A DNA stretch of 64,000 nucleotides from Helicobacter bizzozeronii CCUG 35545. GTDB lineage: Bacteria > Campylobacterota > Campylobacteria > Campylobacterales > Helicobacteraceae. The notes under the pieces are model-generated. The model was not told where the DNA came from and did not search any database. It saw only the letters and a list, made by a program, of their open reading frames with translations. Shown in pieces: positions 52,573 to 62,749 of this stretch (within the stretch, counting starts at the first letter, position 1; each line of letters begins with the position of its first letter). The translations under genes were made by a program, and so were the position numbers. Where the stretch lies: the NCBI GenBank assembly GCA_000263275.1, contig CAGP01000008.1, forward strand, positions 1 to 64,000, in the 5' to 3' direction.

Positions 52573-53370
52573 ATGAGAAAGTTTTTACTGGGGGTGCCTC
52601 TAGTTTTGGGCGTGGCGAGCAGTGGCTTGATGGCGGAGAAGGGCGGTGGCTTTATTGGAATCAACTACCAAGTTGGACAGGGTAGGATGAACACCGGTCT
52701 TTACACGAACAACAATTATTCGCCGGGAATGTGGCATTTGAACAAACAGAACGATGTTGTAGGAAATGAAAACTGGCAAGGCACAAACATTAGCTGGCAT
52801 GGCAAATATGCCAATGGCGCGATGAATGGTTTTGGTTTCTTGGCTGGGCAGAGTTTCTTTTTTAAACCCCTCAATGCCAAGACTGCGTGGCTAGGTGTGC
52901 GCTACTATGGCTTTTTTGACTATGGGTATGCGCATTTGGGGCGGCAACTGAGTTTGCCAACTACAGTAGGTGGGTCTATTTATAATGGCAGTGTCGATCT
53001 GAGCATGGTTGCTTATGGTGTGGGCACGGATTTAATGGGCAACTTCTTTGATCGTGAAAATGCTAGCGTGGGGGTCTATGGGGGCTTTGCCATCGGGGGG
53101 AATGCATGGCAAGTGAATAAAGCAACTCTGCAGGCATGGCAAGATGCATTGATGGCTAGTAATACGGGCAATGTCGGTAAGCCCAGCCATGGGAATTTTA
53201 ATGTGTGGTTGAACTTTGGCTTTAGGGCCAATATCCACAAACACAATGGCATTGAGTTGGGCGTGAAGATCCCCATGTTGGTCAATAAGTTCTTAAAAAC
53301 CGCTGGGGGGCAATACTACAGCCTCAAACGGGACTACTCTGTCTATCTAGGCTACCTCTACACTTTTTAA
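52573..53370 (+). CDS. Hop/Hor-family outer membrane protein
   Basis: A 265-residue beta-barrel protein. The signal peptide is MRKFLLGVPLVLGVASSGLMAE (cut near residue 21). It has a GGGFIGINYQVGQG entry strand, VRYYGFFDYGYAHL, MVAYGVGTDLMGN, then GVYGGFAIGG and the C-terminal YSVYLGYLYTF, ending with Phe. It shares YYGFFD and YGVGTDL with the protein at 15440-16339. AAAGGAT is upstream. Role unknown, probably porin or adhesin type. Confidence 0.85.
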   Translation: MRKFLLGVPLVLGVASSGLMAEKGGGFIGINYQVGQGRMNTGLYTNNNYSPGMWHLNKQNDVVGNENWQGTNISWHGKYANGAMNGFGFLAGQSFFFKPLNAKTAWLGVRYYGFFDYGYAHLGRQLSLPTTVGGSIYNGSVDLSMVAYGVGTDLMGNFFDRENASVGVYGGFAIGGNAWQVNKATLQAWQDALMASNTGNVGKPSHGNFNVWLNFGFRANIHKHNGIELGVKIPMLVNKFLKTAGGQYYSLKRDYSVYLGYLYTF

Positions 53371-53430
53371 TCTCCACTCACTTTTTTAGTTTTGCTTGGT
53401 TTGCCCACGCTTGGGCTTGCCTAGGTTTGT

Positions 53431-54594
53431 CTAGGTTTTCTTTTGGGTGTGCATGAGCACTTTAATGAGGGTGGTGAAAAGAATGCCCTCAAAAATGGCG
53501 GCTAATAAGAAGGAATAGTAGGTATTTTGGTTGATCGCCCCCACACGCAAGCCCACGCTAGCGGTGGTTACTAGAAATGTCAAGGGCATAGAGGCGCTGA
53601 GCGCAAAGGCCAAAGTGTTTTTGAGGCTATTAGCAAAGTGCGCCCTAAAGAGCGTGAAGCTTGCCACCAAGTGCAAACCCACCATCGCACACACCACCAA
53701 GCACGCATGGTAGATGAGCTTGGGGTTGTCTAAAACCAGTTTAAGGTCCAAAGTGGAGCCCACATGGATAAAAAAGAGGGGCACAAAAAAAGCCAAAACC
53801 AATATCATTCAACTTGTCAAATAATTCGTGTTTGTGGGGGAAGAAGGTCGCCACGATCGTCCCAGCCAAAAACGCCCCTAAGACCATTTCCAGTTTCAGC
53901 CATGCCACAAGACCTATCAAACTAAAAAAAGAGCATGATGGCAAAGCGGATATCTTGGTTAGCCTGATCGGTTGTGGGCATGATAAAGGATTTGAGACCC
54001 GGGAACCACCAAAACAGAATGTTAAAAATCTGCATCAAAGCAATGATCGCACCCAAAAAAAGCAATAAAATACCCAAAGTCTTGTAAAGTTCTAGCCCCA
54101 AGCCATGCAAGTAAATCCCATCCACGATCACCAATAAAATAATGCTGGTTAGCTCGCCTAGCACGCCCACTTTAAGCACCAAATCCAGCCATGGCAATTC
54201 TTTGCCATAATCGCGCACCAAGGTCATGATCATCCCTAAGCTCACAATGGGTAGGGCGATGATGTAGAGGGCGGAGAGTTTGGCACTCAGTGTGATGGCT
54301 GAAGAGAGGGCGTAGAGAATGCCAAAATAACACAGGTATTTTTTTTAGCAAGGCTCTATTGATCTGCCTAAACATGTGCAAATCCACTTCCATGCCACCC
54401 AAAAACATCAAAAACAAAAACCCCACTTCAGCCATCACGCCAAAACTGGGATTGGGTGTGAATAAACCAAAATAGACCCCCAAAGCCCCAAAGGCAATTT
54501 CTAAAACCGCCACGGGCATTTTAACCAAACGACTCACATAGGGGACTAGCACAATTAAGGGCGTGATGATGGTTAGGATAAAAAGATCATGCAT
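53431..54594 (-). CDS. CPA2-family cation/proton antiporter, KefB-like (three frame breaks)
   Basis: An inner-membrane Na+ or K+/H+ exchanger. From ATG 54594 it has about 12 helices: MPVAVLEIAFGALGVYFG, GFLFLMFLGGMEVD, AFLAGTIVATFFPHKHELFDKL and, at the end, VPLFFIHVGSTLDLKLVL. The fragments join at T8 (near 54341), A7 (near 53925) and A7 (near 53787). Length is about 386 residues, short for KefB because the TrkA-N domain is absent, which resembles the H. pylori protein annotated KefB. The start overlaps the purN end by 8 bases. Confidence 0.8.
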
Positions 54595-55198
54595 GGCGCA
54601 AGCCTAGTGCTTTTAAAAGGGCTTTAGGGTAGAGTTGGTGCTCTAGGGCATGTACTCTTTGGGTGAAACTCTCCAGCGTGTCGTTAGGCTCTCTTGTTAG
54701 GCTCTCTTGTAAAATAATGGGACCCCCGTCTAATTCCTCTGTTACCCAATGCACGCTCACACCCATGCCCTCTTGACTTTCAAAACTCTTTTTAATCGCA
54801 TCTTTGCCCTTGTGGTGGGGTAAAAAAGAGGGGTGGATATTGAGGGTGGGGTAGTGTTGGACAAATAGAGGGCTTAAAATTTTCATGTAACCAGCCAGCA
54901 AGATCACATGGCAGCGCACGAGGGACTGCATCAATTCCTCTTCACTAGAAACTACCACGCAAGGGATACCCAGTTTCTCACAACGCACAAGACCATGTGC
55001 TTTGGGGTTATTGCTCGCACACAGAGCCACATTTAAAATGAGGGGTTGGCGATTTGAGATACGCCAAAAGGGTTTTTGGTGCAACTGCTCAATGAGATTT
55101 TGCATATTCGATCCATTCCCGCTAAATAAAATCCCCACATGCACCAACGAGGAGGGCAGATGATCCATAAAAGCCACTCTGTTTGCCACGCCACCCAT
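54587..55198 (-). CDS. purN: Phosphoribosylglycinamide formyltransferase PurN
   Basis: Formylates GAR with 10-formyl-THF in purine synthesis. 203 residues. It has the FSGNGSNMQNLIE nucleotide loop, AGYMKILS, the catalytic Asn-His in NIHPSFLPHHKG and Asp in EELDGGPIILQ, and a C-terminal helix ending in ALGLRHA. ATG 55198 is chosen because AAGGA lies upstream. Published H. pylori gene lists, as I recall, lack purN, so this is a likely difference. Confidence 0.88.
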   Translation of the reverse strand: MGGVANRVAFMDHLPSSLVHVGILFSGNGSNMQNLIEQLHQKPFWRISNRQPLILNVALCASNNPKAHGLVRCEKLGIPCVVVSSEEELMQSLVRCHVILLAGYMKILSPLFVQHYPTLNIHPSFLPHHKGKDAIKKSFESQEGMGVSVHWVTEELDGGPIILQESLTREPNDTLESFTQRVHALEHQLYPKALLKALGLRHA

Positions 55199-55273
55199 AC
55201 AAAATCCTTAAATTTTTTTCGCATTTTAACATGTTTATTAGAAAAGCAAGAAGCCACGAAACGGGCTATTTTG

Positions 55274-55282
55274 TGCTATAAT
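55274..55282 (+). promoter_or_regulatory. Promoter of htpG
   Basis: TGTGCTATAAT with TATAAT at 55277-55282 is a perfect extended -10, 34 bases before the start ATG 55316. Confidence 0.7.
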
Positions 55283-55315
55283 CCCAGTTTCAACATTAAA
55301 TTTTATGGAGTTTTT

Positions 55316-57179
55316 ATGTCCCAAAAACATGCGTTCCAAACCGAGATCAAGCAACTTTTAGATTTAATGATTCACTCTCTTTACTCCAATAAAGAAATCT
55401 TTTTGCGTGAGCTCATCTCCAATGCCTCCGATGCCCTAGATAAACTCAATTACCTCGTGATCAGCGATGAAAAATACAAGCAACTAGATTTTGTGCCCCA
55501 AATCCACTTGAGTTTTGATGACAAGGCAAAAACCATCACCATTAGCGATAATGGCATTGGCATGGACGAATCTGAGCTCATCTCCCATTTAGGCACGATC
55601 GCCAAATCGGGCACCAAGAGCTTTTTATCGCATTTGAGCGGGGATCAAAAGAAAGACAGCGCATTGATTGGGCAATTTGGCGTGGGCTTTTACTCTAGCT
55701 TTATGGTGGCGCATAAAGTCGTGGTGCAAAGTAAAAAAGCCCTAGACACACAGGCTTATGCGTGGATCAGCGATGGGCAGGGCGAGTATGAAATTAGCCC
55801 CTGTGTCAAAGAGGGGATAGGCACAGAAATTAAGCTTTTTTTAAAAGAAGAAGAGGGCAAGTTTGCCAGCCGTTGGGAGATCGAGCATATTGTTAAAAAA
55901 TATTCTGAGCATATCCCTTTCCCCATTTTCCTCAGCTACACAGAAAGCAAATTTGAGGGCGAGGGGGAGAATAAAAAGGAAGTGCAAGAGGACAAATGCA
56001 CGCAAATTAATAGCGCAAGCGCGCTTTGGCGCATGCATAAAAACGAGCTCAAAGAGGAGGACTACAAAGAGTTTTATAAAAGCTTTGCACATGATAATAA
56101 CGAGCCCTTGAGCTGGATTCACAACAAAGTTGAGGGGCATTTAGAATACAGCACCCTTTTTTATATCCCCAGCACCGCCCCCTTTGATTTATACCGCGTG
56201 GATTACCAATCGGGCGTGAAACTCTATGTCAAGCGGGTTTTCATCACCGACAATGATAAGGAGTTATTGCCCCAATATTTGCGTTTTGTGCGTGGGATCA
56301 TCGATAGCGAGGATTTGCCCTTGAATGTGAGCCGTGAGATTTTACAACAAAATAAAATTCTAGCCAATATCAAAAGCACTTCCACTAAAAAAATCCTAGC
56401 CGAGATCGAACGATTGAGCCAAGAGGAGGAGACTTATAAAAAGTTTTACCACCCCTTTGGGCGTGTGCTTAAAGAGGGCTTGCACCATGATTTTGAAAAC
56501 AAAGATAAAATCTTAGACTTGTTGCGTTTTGCTAGCTCTAAGGGTGCGGATTTTCTCTCTCTAAAAAGCTATAAAGAAAACATGCCAACCGATCAAAAAA
56601 AGCATTTACTACATGATTGGGGAGAACTTAGACCTGCTAAAAGCCTCGCCCTTGCTGGAAAAATACGCCCAAAAGGGGTTTGAAGTGCTCTTGATGGGCG
56701 ATGAGATCGATGCCTTTGTGATCCCTAGCGTGTCAGAATATGCCAAAATCCCCCTAAAAGATGCTGCCTCTAGTGAGACCCTCAAAGAATTAGAGTTAGC
56801 CCAAGTGAGCGAGGAGGAAAAACAAGAGTTTAGTCCTGTGGTAGAGGCTTTTAAAGAAGCCCTCAAAGATGAGATTAAAGATGTGGCTCTCTCTAAGGAC
56901 TTAAACTCGGTCGTGGTGTTGGTCGGGGATGAACAAAATGCCATGATGGCTAATTTGATGCGCCAAATGGGTCAGGAAATCCCTAGCCAGCCTAAGACTT
57001 TGGAGCTCAACATCAACCACGCCATCATGCAAAAGCTCAAGGGCATTGAGGATAAAGCCGTGCTTGCAGATGTCGCCCATTTGCTTTTGGATAGTGCCAA
57101 ACTCTTAGAAAAAGGGGCACTCAAAAACGCCAAAGCCTTTAGCGATCGACTCAACGCTACGATCTTACGCGCTTTTTAA
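55316..57179 (+). CDS. htpG: Chaperone HtpG (Hsp90) (one frame break)
   Basis: An ATP-dependent chaperone. ATG 55316 (GGAG upstream) gives MSQKHAFQTEIKQLLDLM. ATP-site motifs are ISNASDALDKL, DNGIGM and GQFGVGFYSSFMV. The middle domain has RGIIDSEDLPLNVSRE. The frame breaks in an A7 run near 56595-56601, and repair reads SIYYMIGENLDLLKASP. Length is about 621 residues. An in-frame extension up to 55139 runs over the promoter and is rejected. The stop overlaps the next gene (TAATG). Confidence 0.94.
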
Positions 57180-57803
57180 TGCGTTTTTTACGCCTAGTCT
57201 TTTTAGCCCTGCCCTTGTGGGGTAGCCCGCTTAAGATTGCTAGTGATTTGGGCAACCAACAAGGTTTTTTAGACATTTTGCAACAAGCTTTTAGGCAGGA
57301 TACTAAACAAGAGATACAATGGGTGGGGATACCCAAGAACCTTTGCACAGCAGACGCTCTATTGGTTTCTAGGTCTGTTTGGCTCTCTTTAAAACTAGAG
57401 GGCACGCCTATTTTACAAGAACGCTTGATCTTACTAGGCAATCCTAACACATGGGCTAAACTCCAAGCTAAAACCCCATTAGCGCTTTTAAAAGCCCTCC
57501 AAGAGCCCGCCATATCAACACACCTCAAGGTGATGTTAAACACCCTTAAAACCTACCGCCCCGATGACTTGATTTTAATGAGCCAACGGCTGTATTTGCA
57601 ACAAAAAAACACGGGCAAATTTACCCCCCATTTTGCACCAGCCCCTAAGGATGCGTTATTTTTGGATCAACCCTTGCCATTCTGACAAAGGCGCATCTTT
57701 TGGCAAATGGCTTTTAAGCCCCCAAGCCCGCCCAAGCATTGAGGGTTTCCGCATTGATTACCAACCTATATTCACATTGATTAAGCACAAACATGGACAT
57801 TGA
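57179..57803 (+). CDS. Possible periplasmic substrate-binding protein (one frame break)
   Basis: A signal-peptide protein of about 208 residues. It has a cleavable start (MRFLRLVFLALPLWGSP) then LKIASDLGNQQGFLDILQQAF, the opening of type II periplasmic binding proteins. The first frame stops at a TGA near 57684. A one-base change in the preceding T run continues as HSDKGASFGKWLLSPQAR, a C-terminal pattern of such proteins (FLLSPEGQ-like), to TGA 57803, 11 bases into guaA. It could be a molybdate/tungstate-type binder, but no transporter genes are next to it, so the ligand is only a guess. The start overlaps the htpG stop. Confidence 0.55.
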
Positions 57804-59335
57804 ATTAATTATTTTAGACTTTGGGAGTCAATACACCCAATTAATTGCTAGGCGTTTGCGTGAAAAGGGCATTTATGTCGAAATCTACCCCTACCACCAC
57901 AACTTACAAGACCTGCTTGCTAAAAAACCCAAAGGTTTTATCTTAAGCGGGGGTCCAGCAAGCGTTTATGATCCTAATGCCTACCGTTGTGATCCGGAGT
58001 TGTTTGAGTCTAACTTGCCCATTTTGGGGATTTGTTATGGCTTGCAACTCATTGTGGATAGTTTTGGGGGGGAGGTGGTGGGCGCGCAACACCAAGAATT
58101 TGGCAAGGCGCATTTGGAGATTTTAGAACAGCATGCCCTATTTACCGGCATTGAAAGCCCTAGCGTGGTGTGGATGAGCCATGGGGATCGTGTGGAGGTC
58201 TTGCCCCCTAACTTCCAAGTTTTGGCCAAAAGCACTAATGCCCCCTTTTGTGCGATCGCCCACACCCAAAAGCCCATTTTTGGCTTACAATTCCACCCTG
58301 AGGTGATTCACAGCGTGCAAGGCACACAGATTTTAAAAAACTTTGCCATGCTGATCTGCCAGAGCACACCCACATGGGATATGCGCCACTTTGCTAGCCA
58401 AGAGATCGCCAAAATCCGCGCTAAAGTGGGCAAGGAGCGTATTTTATGTGCGGTGAGCGGGGGGGTGGATTCAAGCGTGGTGGCTAGCCTGTGTTGCCAA
58501 GCACTGCCTAAGCAAACAGAAGTGGTGTTTGTGGATCACGGCTTATTGCGTTTGGGGGAAAAAGAGCAGGTGATCAAAATGTTTCAGGGGCTACAAATCC
58601 CCTTGCATGTCGTTGATGCCAGCACGTCTTTTTTTGCAACGATTAGCTGGCGTGATTGACCCAGAGAAAAAACGCCAAATCATTGGCAACACCTTTATTG
58701 AGGTTTTTGAAAACAAGGCAAAAGAATTAGAACAAGTAGGCAAGATTAAGTTTTTAGCGCAAGGGACTTTGTATCCGGATGTGATCGAGTCGGTGAGCGT
58801 GAAGGGTCCTTCTGCTGTGATCAAATCCCACCACAATGTGGGCGGTTTGCCCGAAAAAATGGATTTTGAATTGCTAGAACCCCTAAGGGAGCTGTTTAAA
58901 GATGAGGTGCGCGCTTTGGGAGCACAGCTAGGCTTGCCTGCGTCCATGTTAAAACGCCACCCTTTCCCCGGACCCGGGCTAGCGATTCGCATTTTAGGTG
59001 AGGTAAATACGCCTAGCCTAGAACTCTTGCGCCAAGCCGATCGCATTTTCATTGATGCCTTGCATGCAGAGGGGCTTTACGATCAAGTGTGGCAGGCATT
59101 CTGTGTCTTACTCAATGTGCGCTCCGTGGGCGTGATGGGGGATAAACGCACCTATGATAACACCATTGCGCTAAGAGCGGTGCAAGCAAGCGATGGGATG
59201 AGCGCGCATTTTGCACCCCTGCCCTTTGAATTTTTGGAAAGGGTAGCCAATGCAATCACCAACCAAGTTAAGGGCATTAATCGGGTGGTCTATGACATCA
59301 CCTCCAAACCCCCCGGAACCATTGAGTGGGAATAG
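57793..59335 (+). CDS. guaA: GMP synthase GuaA (one frame break)
   Basis: Converts XMP to GMP with glutamine. The amidotransferase part has catalytic Cys in GICYGLQL and His in FHPEV. The ATP pyrophosphatase loop is [10 protein letters not shown], and the C-terminal domain ends [17 protein letters not shown]. The frame breaks in a T7 run near 58628-58634, repaired by one base. Length is about 514 residues. ATG 57793. Confidence 0.94.
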
Positions 59336-59955
59336 AACTCAAGGGGCTTTATGCCTTAAGCGATGAGCTTTTGACCCCCTATGACCAACTCCCACACATG
59401 CTTAGCCTTGCCATCCAAGGCGGGGTTAAGATTTTCCAATTTAGAGATAAAAGCCATAGCGATTCTGAATTGTTTAGTCTGGCTAAAGACTTGGCTAAAA
59501 TCTGCCAAAAACACAGCGTGGGTTTTGTGATCAATGATCGCCTAGATTTAGCCCTCAAATGCCATGCTTGGGGGTTGCATGTGGGTAGCGATGATGTGCC
59601 CCTATCACAAGCTCGCCGCCTATTTAAAGGGCATTTGGGAGTCTCTTGTTATGGCAATTTAGATCAAGCCTTGCAAGCCCAACAAGCCCGGGCAAGTTAT
59701 GCCGCCTTTGGGGCGTGTTTCCCCTCTAGCACTAAACCTAAAGCCCCATGTATCTCTTTAGATACCCTCCAACACGCCAAAGCGCATTTAAACATCCCCA
59801 TTTGCGCCATTGGGGGGATTAACCCCCAAAATGCCCCACAGCTTAAAAATGCGGACATGATCGCCGTGATTTCTAGCTTGTGGAGTGGGGATATTGTGCA
59901 AAATGCTAGGAAACTCTTGAATTGCTGGCAGGGCAAGACCTCCAACTTGCATTAA
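59326..59955 (+). CDS. thiE: Thiamine-phosphate synthase ThiE
   Basis: Joins HMP-PP and thiazole phosphate. A 209-residue TIM barrel with [34 protein letters not shown] (HVG-DD) and [15 protein letters not shown]. The start is GTG 59326, inside the guaA end (9-base overlap). Most likely an operon with guaA. Confidence 0.88.
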   Translation: MGIELKGLYALSDELLTPYDQLPHMLSLAIQGGVKIFQFRDKSHSDSELFSLAKDLAKICQKHSVGFVINDRLDLALKCHAWGLHVGSDDVPLSQARRLFKGHLGVSCYGNLDQALQAQQARASYAAFGACFPSSTKPKAPCISLDTLQHAKAHLNIPICAIGGINPQNAPQLKNADMIAVISSLWSGDIVQNARKLLNCWQGKTSNLH

Positions 59956-60009
59956 TCCCCCATATATTCCTTTATGCTAGCATGCCGGATTTAATGCTTA
60001 AGGATCGTG

Positions 60010-61228
60010 ATGAATCAAAAATTGATTACATTTGTGGAGGCGTTGCAAATTGGGTTGAATCTGCCCTGCCAAACACGCCCAGTAGAGAGAATCAAATTAG
60101 AAGAGGGTTTGGGGCGCATTGTGAGCGAGGATATTATGGCATTAGAGGACTTGCCTAAAGCCACGCATTCAGCAATGGATGGCTTTGCCTTTGCTTTAGA
60201 GGATTTGGGCGCGTGCGTGGGTGTGGCGTGTGTGGTGTATGCGGGCATGGATGTGAGTAGCCTAGAAGTGCCTAAGGGGGCATGCGCGAAAATCATGACC
60301 GGTGCGCTCTTGCCTCAAGGTTTGGATTTGGTCGTGCCCTTTGAGGAGATGGCAGAATTTGATGACAAGCACGCTAGGACTCCTAAGCACAAACCCAACC
60401 AACAAGCCTTTAAAAAAAGGGGATAATGTCCGCTTCCAAGGCGAGGACTTGCAAAAAGGGGCAGTTCTGGTTAAAAAAGGCACGCGTTTGCATATGGGGT
60501 TATTAGCCCTTTTAGCCTCTCAGGGCATGGCTGTGATCCCAGTTTTCAAGCGTTTAAAGGTGGGGGTGGTGAGCAGTGGAGATGAGATCGTGCCATTAGG
60601 CACGCCTGCCCTGCCCCACCAAATTTATGATAGCAATGCCCTAGCCCTTGTGGCGTTGTTAAAAGATCATGGCTATGAGGCGTGGCATTTGGGCAAGCTG
60701 GGCGATGATTTGGAGGCGCAAAAGCACGCCATAGAGGGGTTTTTAGATTATGATGTGGTGTTGAGCAGTGCGGGCGTGAGCGTGGGGGACAAGGATTATT
60801 TTAAAGAGGCTTTGGCACAAATGGGCGCAAAAATCCACTACCATGGGGTCAATGTCAAACCGGGCAAGCCCATCATGCTAGCCAGTTTGCAAAAACAAGG
60901 GCGATCCACGCTGGTTTTTGGCTTGCCGGGAAACCCTTTAAGTTGCTTGCTGACCTTTTTGGCGTTGGGTTTGGGCGTGCTCGAAAAGCAAGCCGGATCG
61001 CTAGCAACACCCTTGAGCGTGCAAGCACGCCTATCAGAGCCTCTCAAACTCAAGGGTGATCGCACACATTTGATCTTGGGGCGTTTAGATCAAGGCATTT
61101 TCACCCCCTATAGAAACAACCGCTACAGCTCGGGGGCTTTAGATGCGCTCGGGGCTTGTCAAGCCATTGCCTTAGTGCAAGGCAACACCGAAGAGATCGA
61201 AGTCTTTTTTTACAAACGCTTTTTTTAA
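60010..61228 (+). CDS. moeA: Molybdopterin molybdenumtransferase MoeA (one frame break)
   Basis: Inserts molybdate into adenylated molybdopterin made by MogA. ATG 60010 has AAGGA upstream. The domains show HSAMDGFAFA, KIMTGALLPQG, SSGDEIVPLG, YDSN, AGVSVGDKDYF and the glycine/proline loop FGLPGNPLSCLLTF. The frame breaks between about 60365 and 60420 (an A7 run lies at 60414-60420). Length is about 404 residues. It works with moaC, moaD, moaE and mogA at 35992-38155. Confidence 0.9.
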
Positions 61229-61237
61229 AAACGTGCT

Positions 61238-62652
61238 TTATAAGAGCTGGAAGCCATAGGTGAGGGTGAACATCAAATGGCTGCGATCCGAATCCACATT
61301 GCGGGTCAAGCGGGGAGCGAAGTTGTTGGTGGCAGGATCCCATGATCCGCAAGTATCAGGAGTGGGGCCAAAACCAAAACCCAGACAATAGCCCTTTTTG
61401 GTGATATTGTTGTAATACTCTAATTTGAGATCGAATTTGAGGTTGTAACGGCTCAAAAAAATAGCTCAAAAAGAGGGCGACACTCTGCTCATTAGCGCGT
61501 GGGGAGGTGGTCAGACGGCCCAAGACCTTCCAAGTGAAACTTCTATAATGCGAGCCAAAATACAAAAAGCCATTGAGCGCATCTTTGCCTACGATGTTAT
61601 TGATCTCAGCATCATAAATGCTATTGGTCCAGATGTTATACCCTAGTGGGTCGCCATAAATGCCAATATCCCCGTTGGCATTGCCGATATTTTTATAAAT
61701 GCTCCCCCCAAATTGCCATTTGTTATAGTAAAAACGGGAGCGGAAAAAGAGAGTTTGCCCGTATTTGCCCATTTTTTCCTTGCCCAAATAAGATCATGTC
61801 ATAGCCCCGACCTGATGGGGGGAAAAAGGGGAAAAAGCCGACAAAAGTCCCCACCCATCTAAAGCCCTTATCTCTAAAATTAGGGTTGGTGTCATAGGTG
61901 ATGTTGATCCCGGGGGCGTTCATGCGCCCAAAGATGGAGTAAAAATAGGGGTTAATTTTTAAGCCCTTGTGTTGGTATTTCAAATCGGCAATCATCAAGG
62001 GCTTACCGCTGGTGTAGTAACGCCCAAAGGGCCAAAACCAGTCGCTAGAGGCAGAAGCGCGCGCATCGGAGTAGAGCACACGCAATTTATAATCTTTGTA
62101 TTTGACATAGCCCTCGACCCCTTGACTAAAGGAAGTGAACCAGTCATAATCAGAGAGCTCGTAACGCCCGCCCTTGATCCCAAAAATGCCCTTGTAGTCG
62201 TAGCTCAAATAGGCATTATTCACCATCGCATAGCGGGGTGTTTGCACATTCAAGCCACTATGCCCAGCATACCAGCCGATGTATTCCCAGTAAATCCCGC
62301 CGTCATGCTGGTAGAATTGCCCCGGGCCCCCGGGCTGGCCGGGTTGGATGTTATTGCCTTGCTTGGCTGTGGAGTCATAGGGCAGGGCAGAGAGCATGCC
62401 CCCCACTTCGGCGTGCAAACCCTTGTAAAGGTCCATGCTAATATTGAGTTCGGCTAAAAGCGAGGTGTAGCTACCTGTGGGGTAAATAAATTTGGAGGGG
62501 TCATAACGCTTGTTGTTGAAGCCATATAAGGTGTAGCTACTCATTTTCCCGGTGATGCTCATGTCAAAGGCAATCGCTTGCTCTAAATATGCCAGAGCAA
62601 GTGCCACAAAAACAAATCCCTTAGGAGCGTGTCGGCGACTTCTAACTTGCAT
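61238..62652 (-). CDS. Hof-family outer membrane protein (two frame breaks)
   Basis: A beta-barrel of the Helicobacter Hof group, about 470 residues once joined. ATG 62652 has AAAGG upstream and is preferred to a GTG two codons earlier. The signal peptide runs to about residue 30 (FVFVALALAYLEQAIA). Strands carry SYTLYGFNNKRYDPSK, TPRYAMVNNAYLSYDYKG, KINPYFYSIFGRMNAPG and near the end SDRSHLMFTLTYGFQLL. Breaks lie in the T6 run near 61774-61779 and the A7 run near 61455-61461. It is a tandem paralog of the next gene: both have TTSPRA(N/D) and DRSHLM blocks. The ligand is unknown. Confidence 0.78.
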
Positions 62653-62697
62653 AAACACCCTTTGGAATAGATGAACAGAGAGATGGCGTATTGTAGC

Positions 62698-62733
62698 AGA
62701 AAAAAAGCTTAAAGGGGAAAAGATTCCCCTTTT
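62698..62733 (-). terminator. Rho-independent terminator of the 62750 gene
   Basis: On the minus strand AAAGGGGAA and TTCCCCTTT form a 9-base-pair stem around a TCTT loop, followed by AAGC and a T7 run. It lies 17 bases after the stop of the second Hof gene, so the two Hof genes have separate transcripts. Confidence 0.8.
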
Positions 62734-62749
62734 GTGAGAGAAAATGATT

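Noticed and set aside
55139-55315. N-terminal extension of HtpG
   Set aside because: It covers the promoter and lacks a ribosome site; the family start is at 55316.
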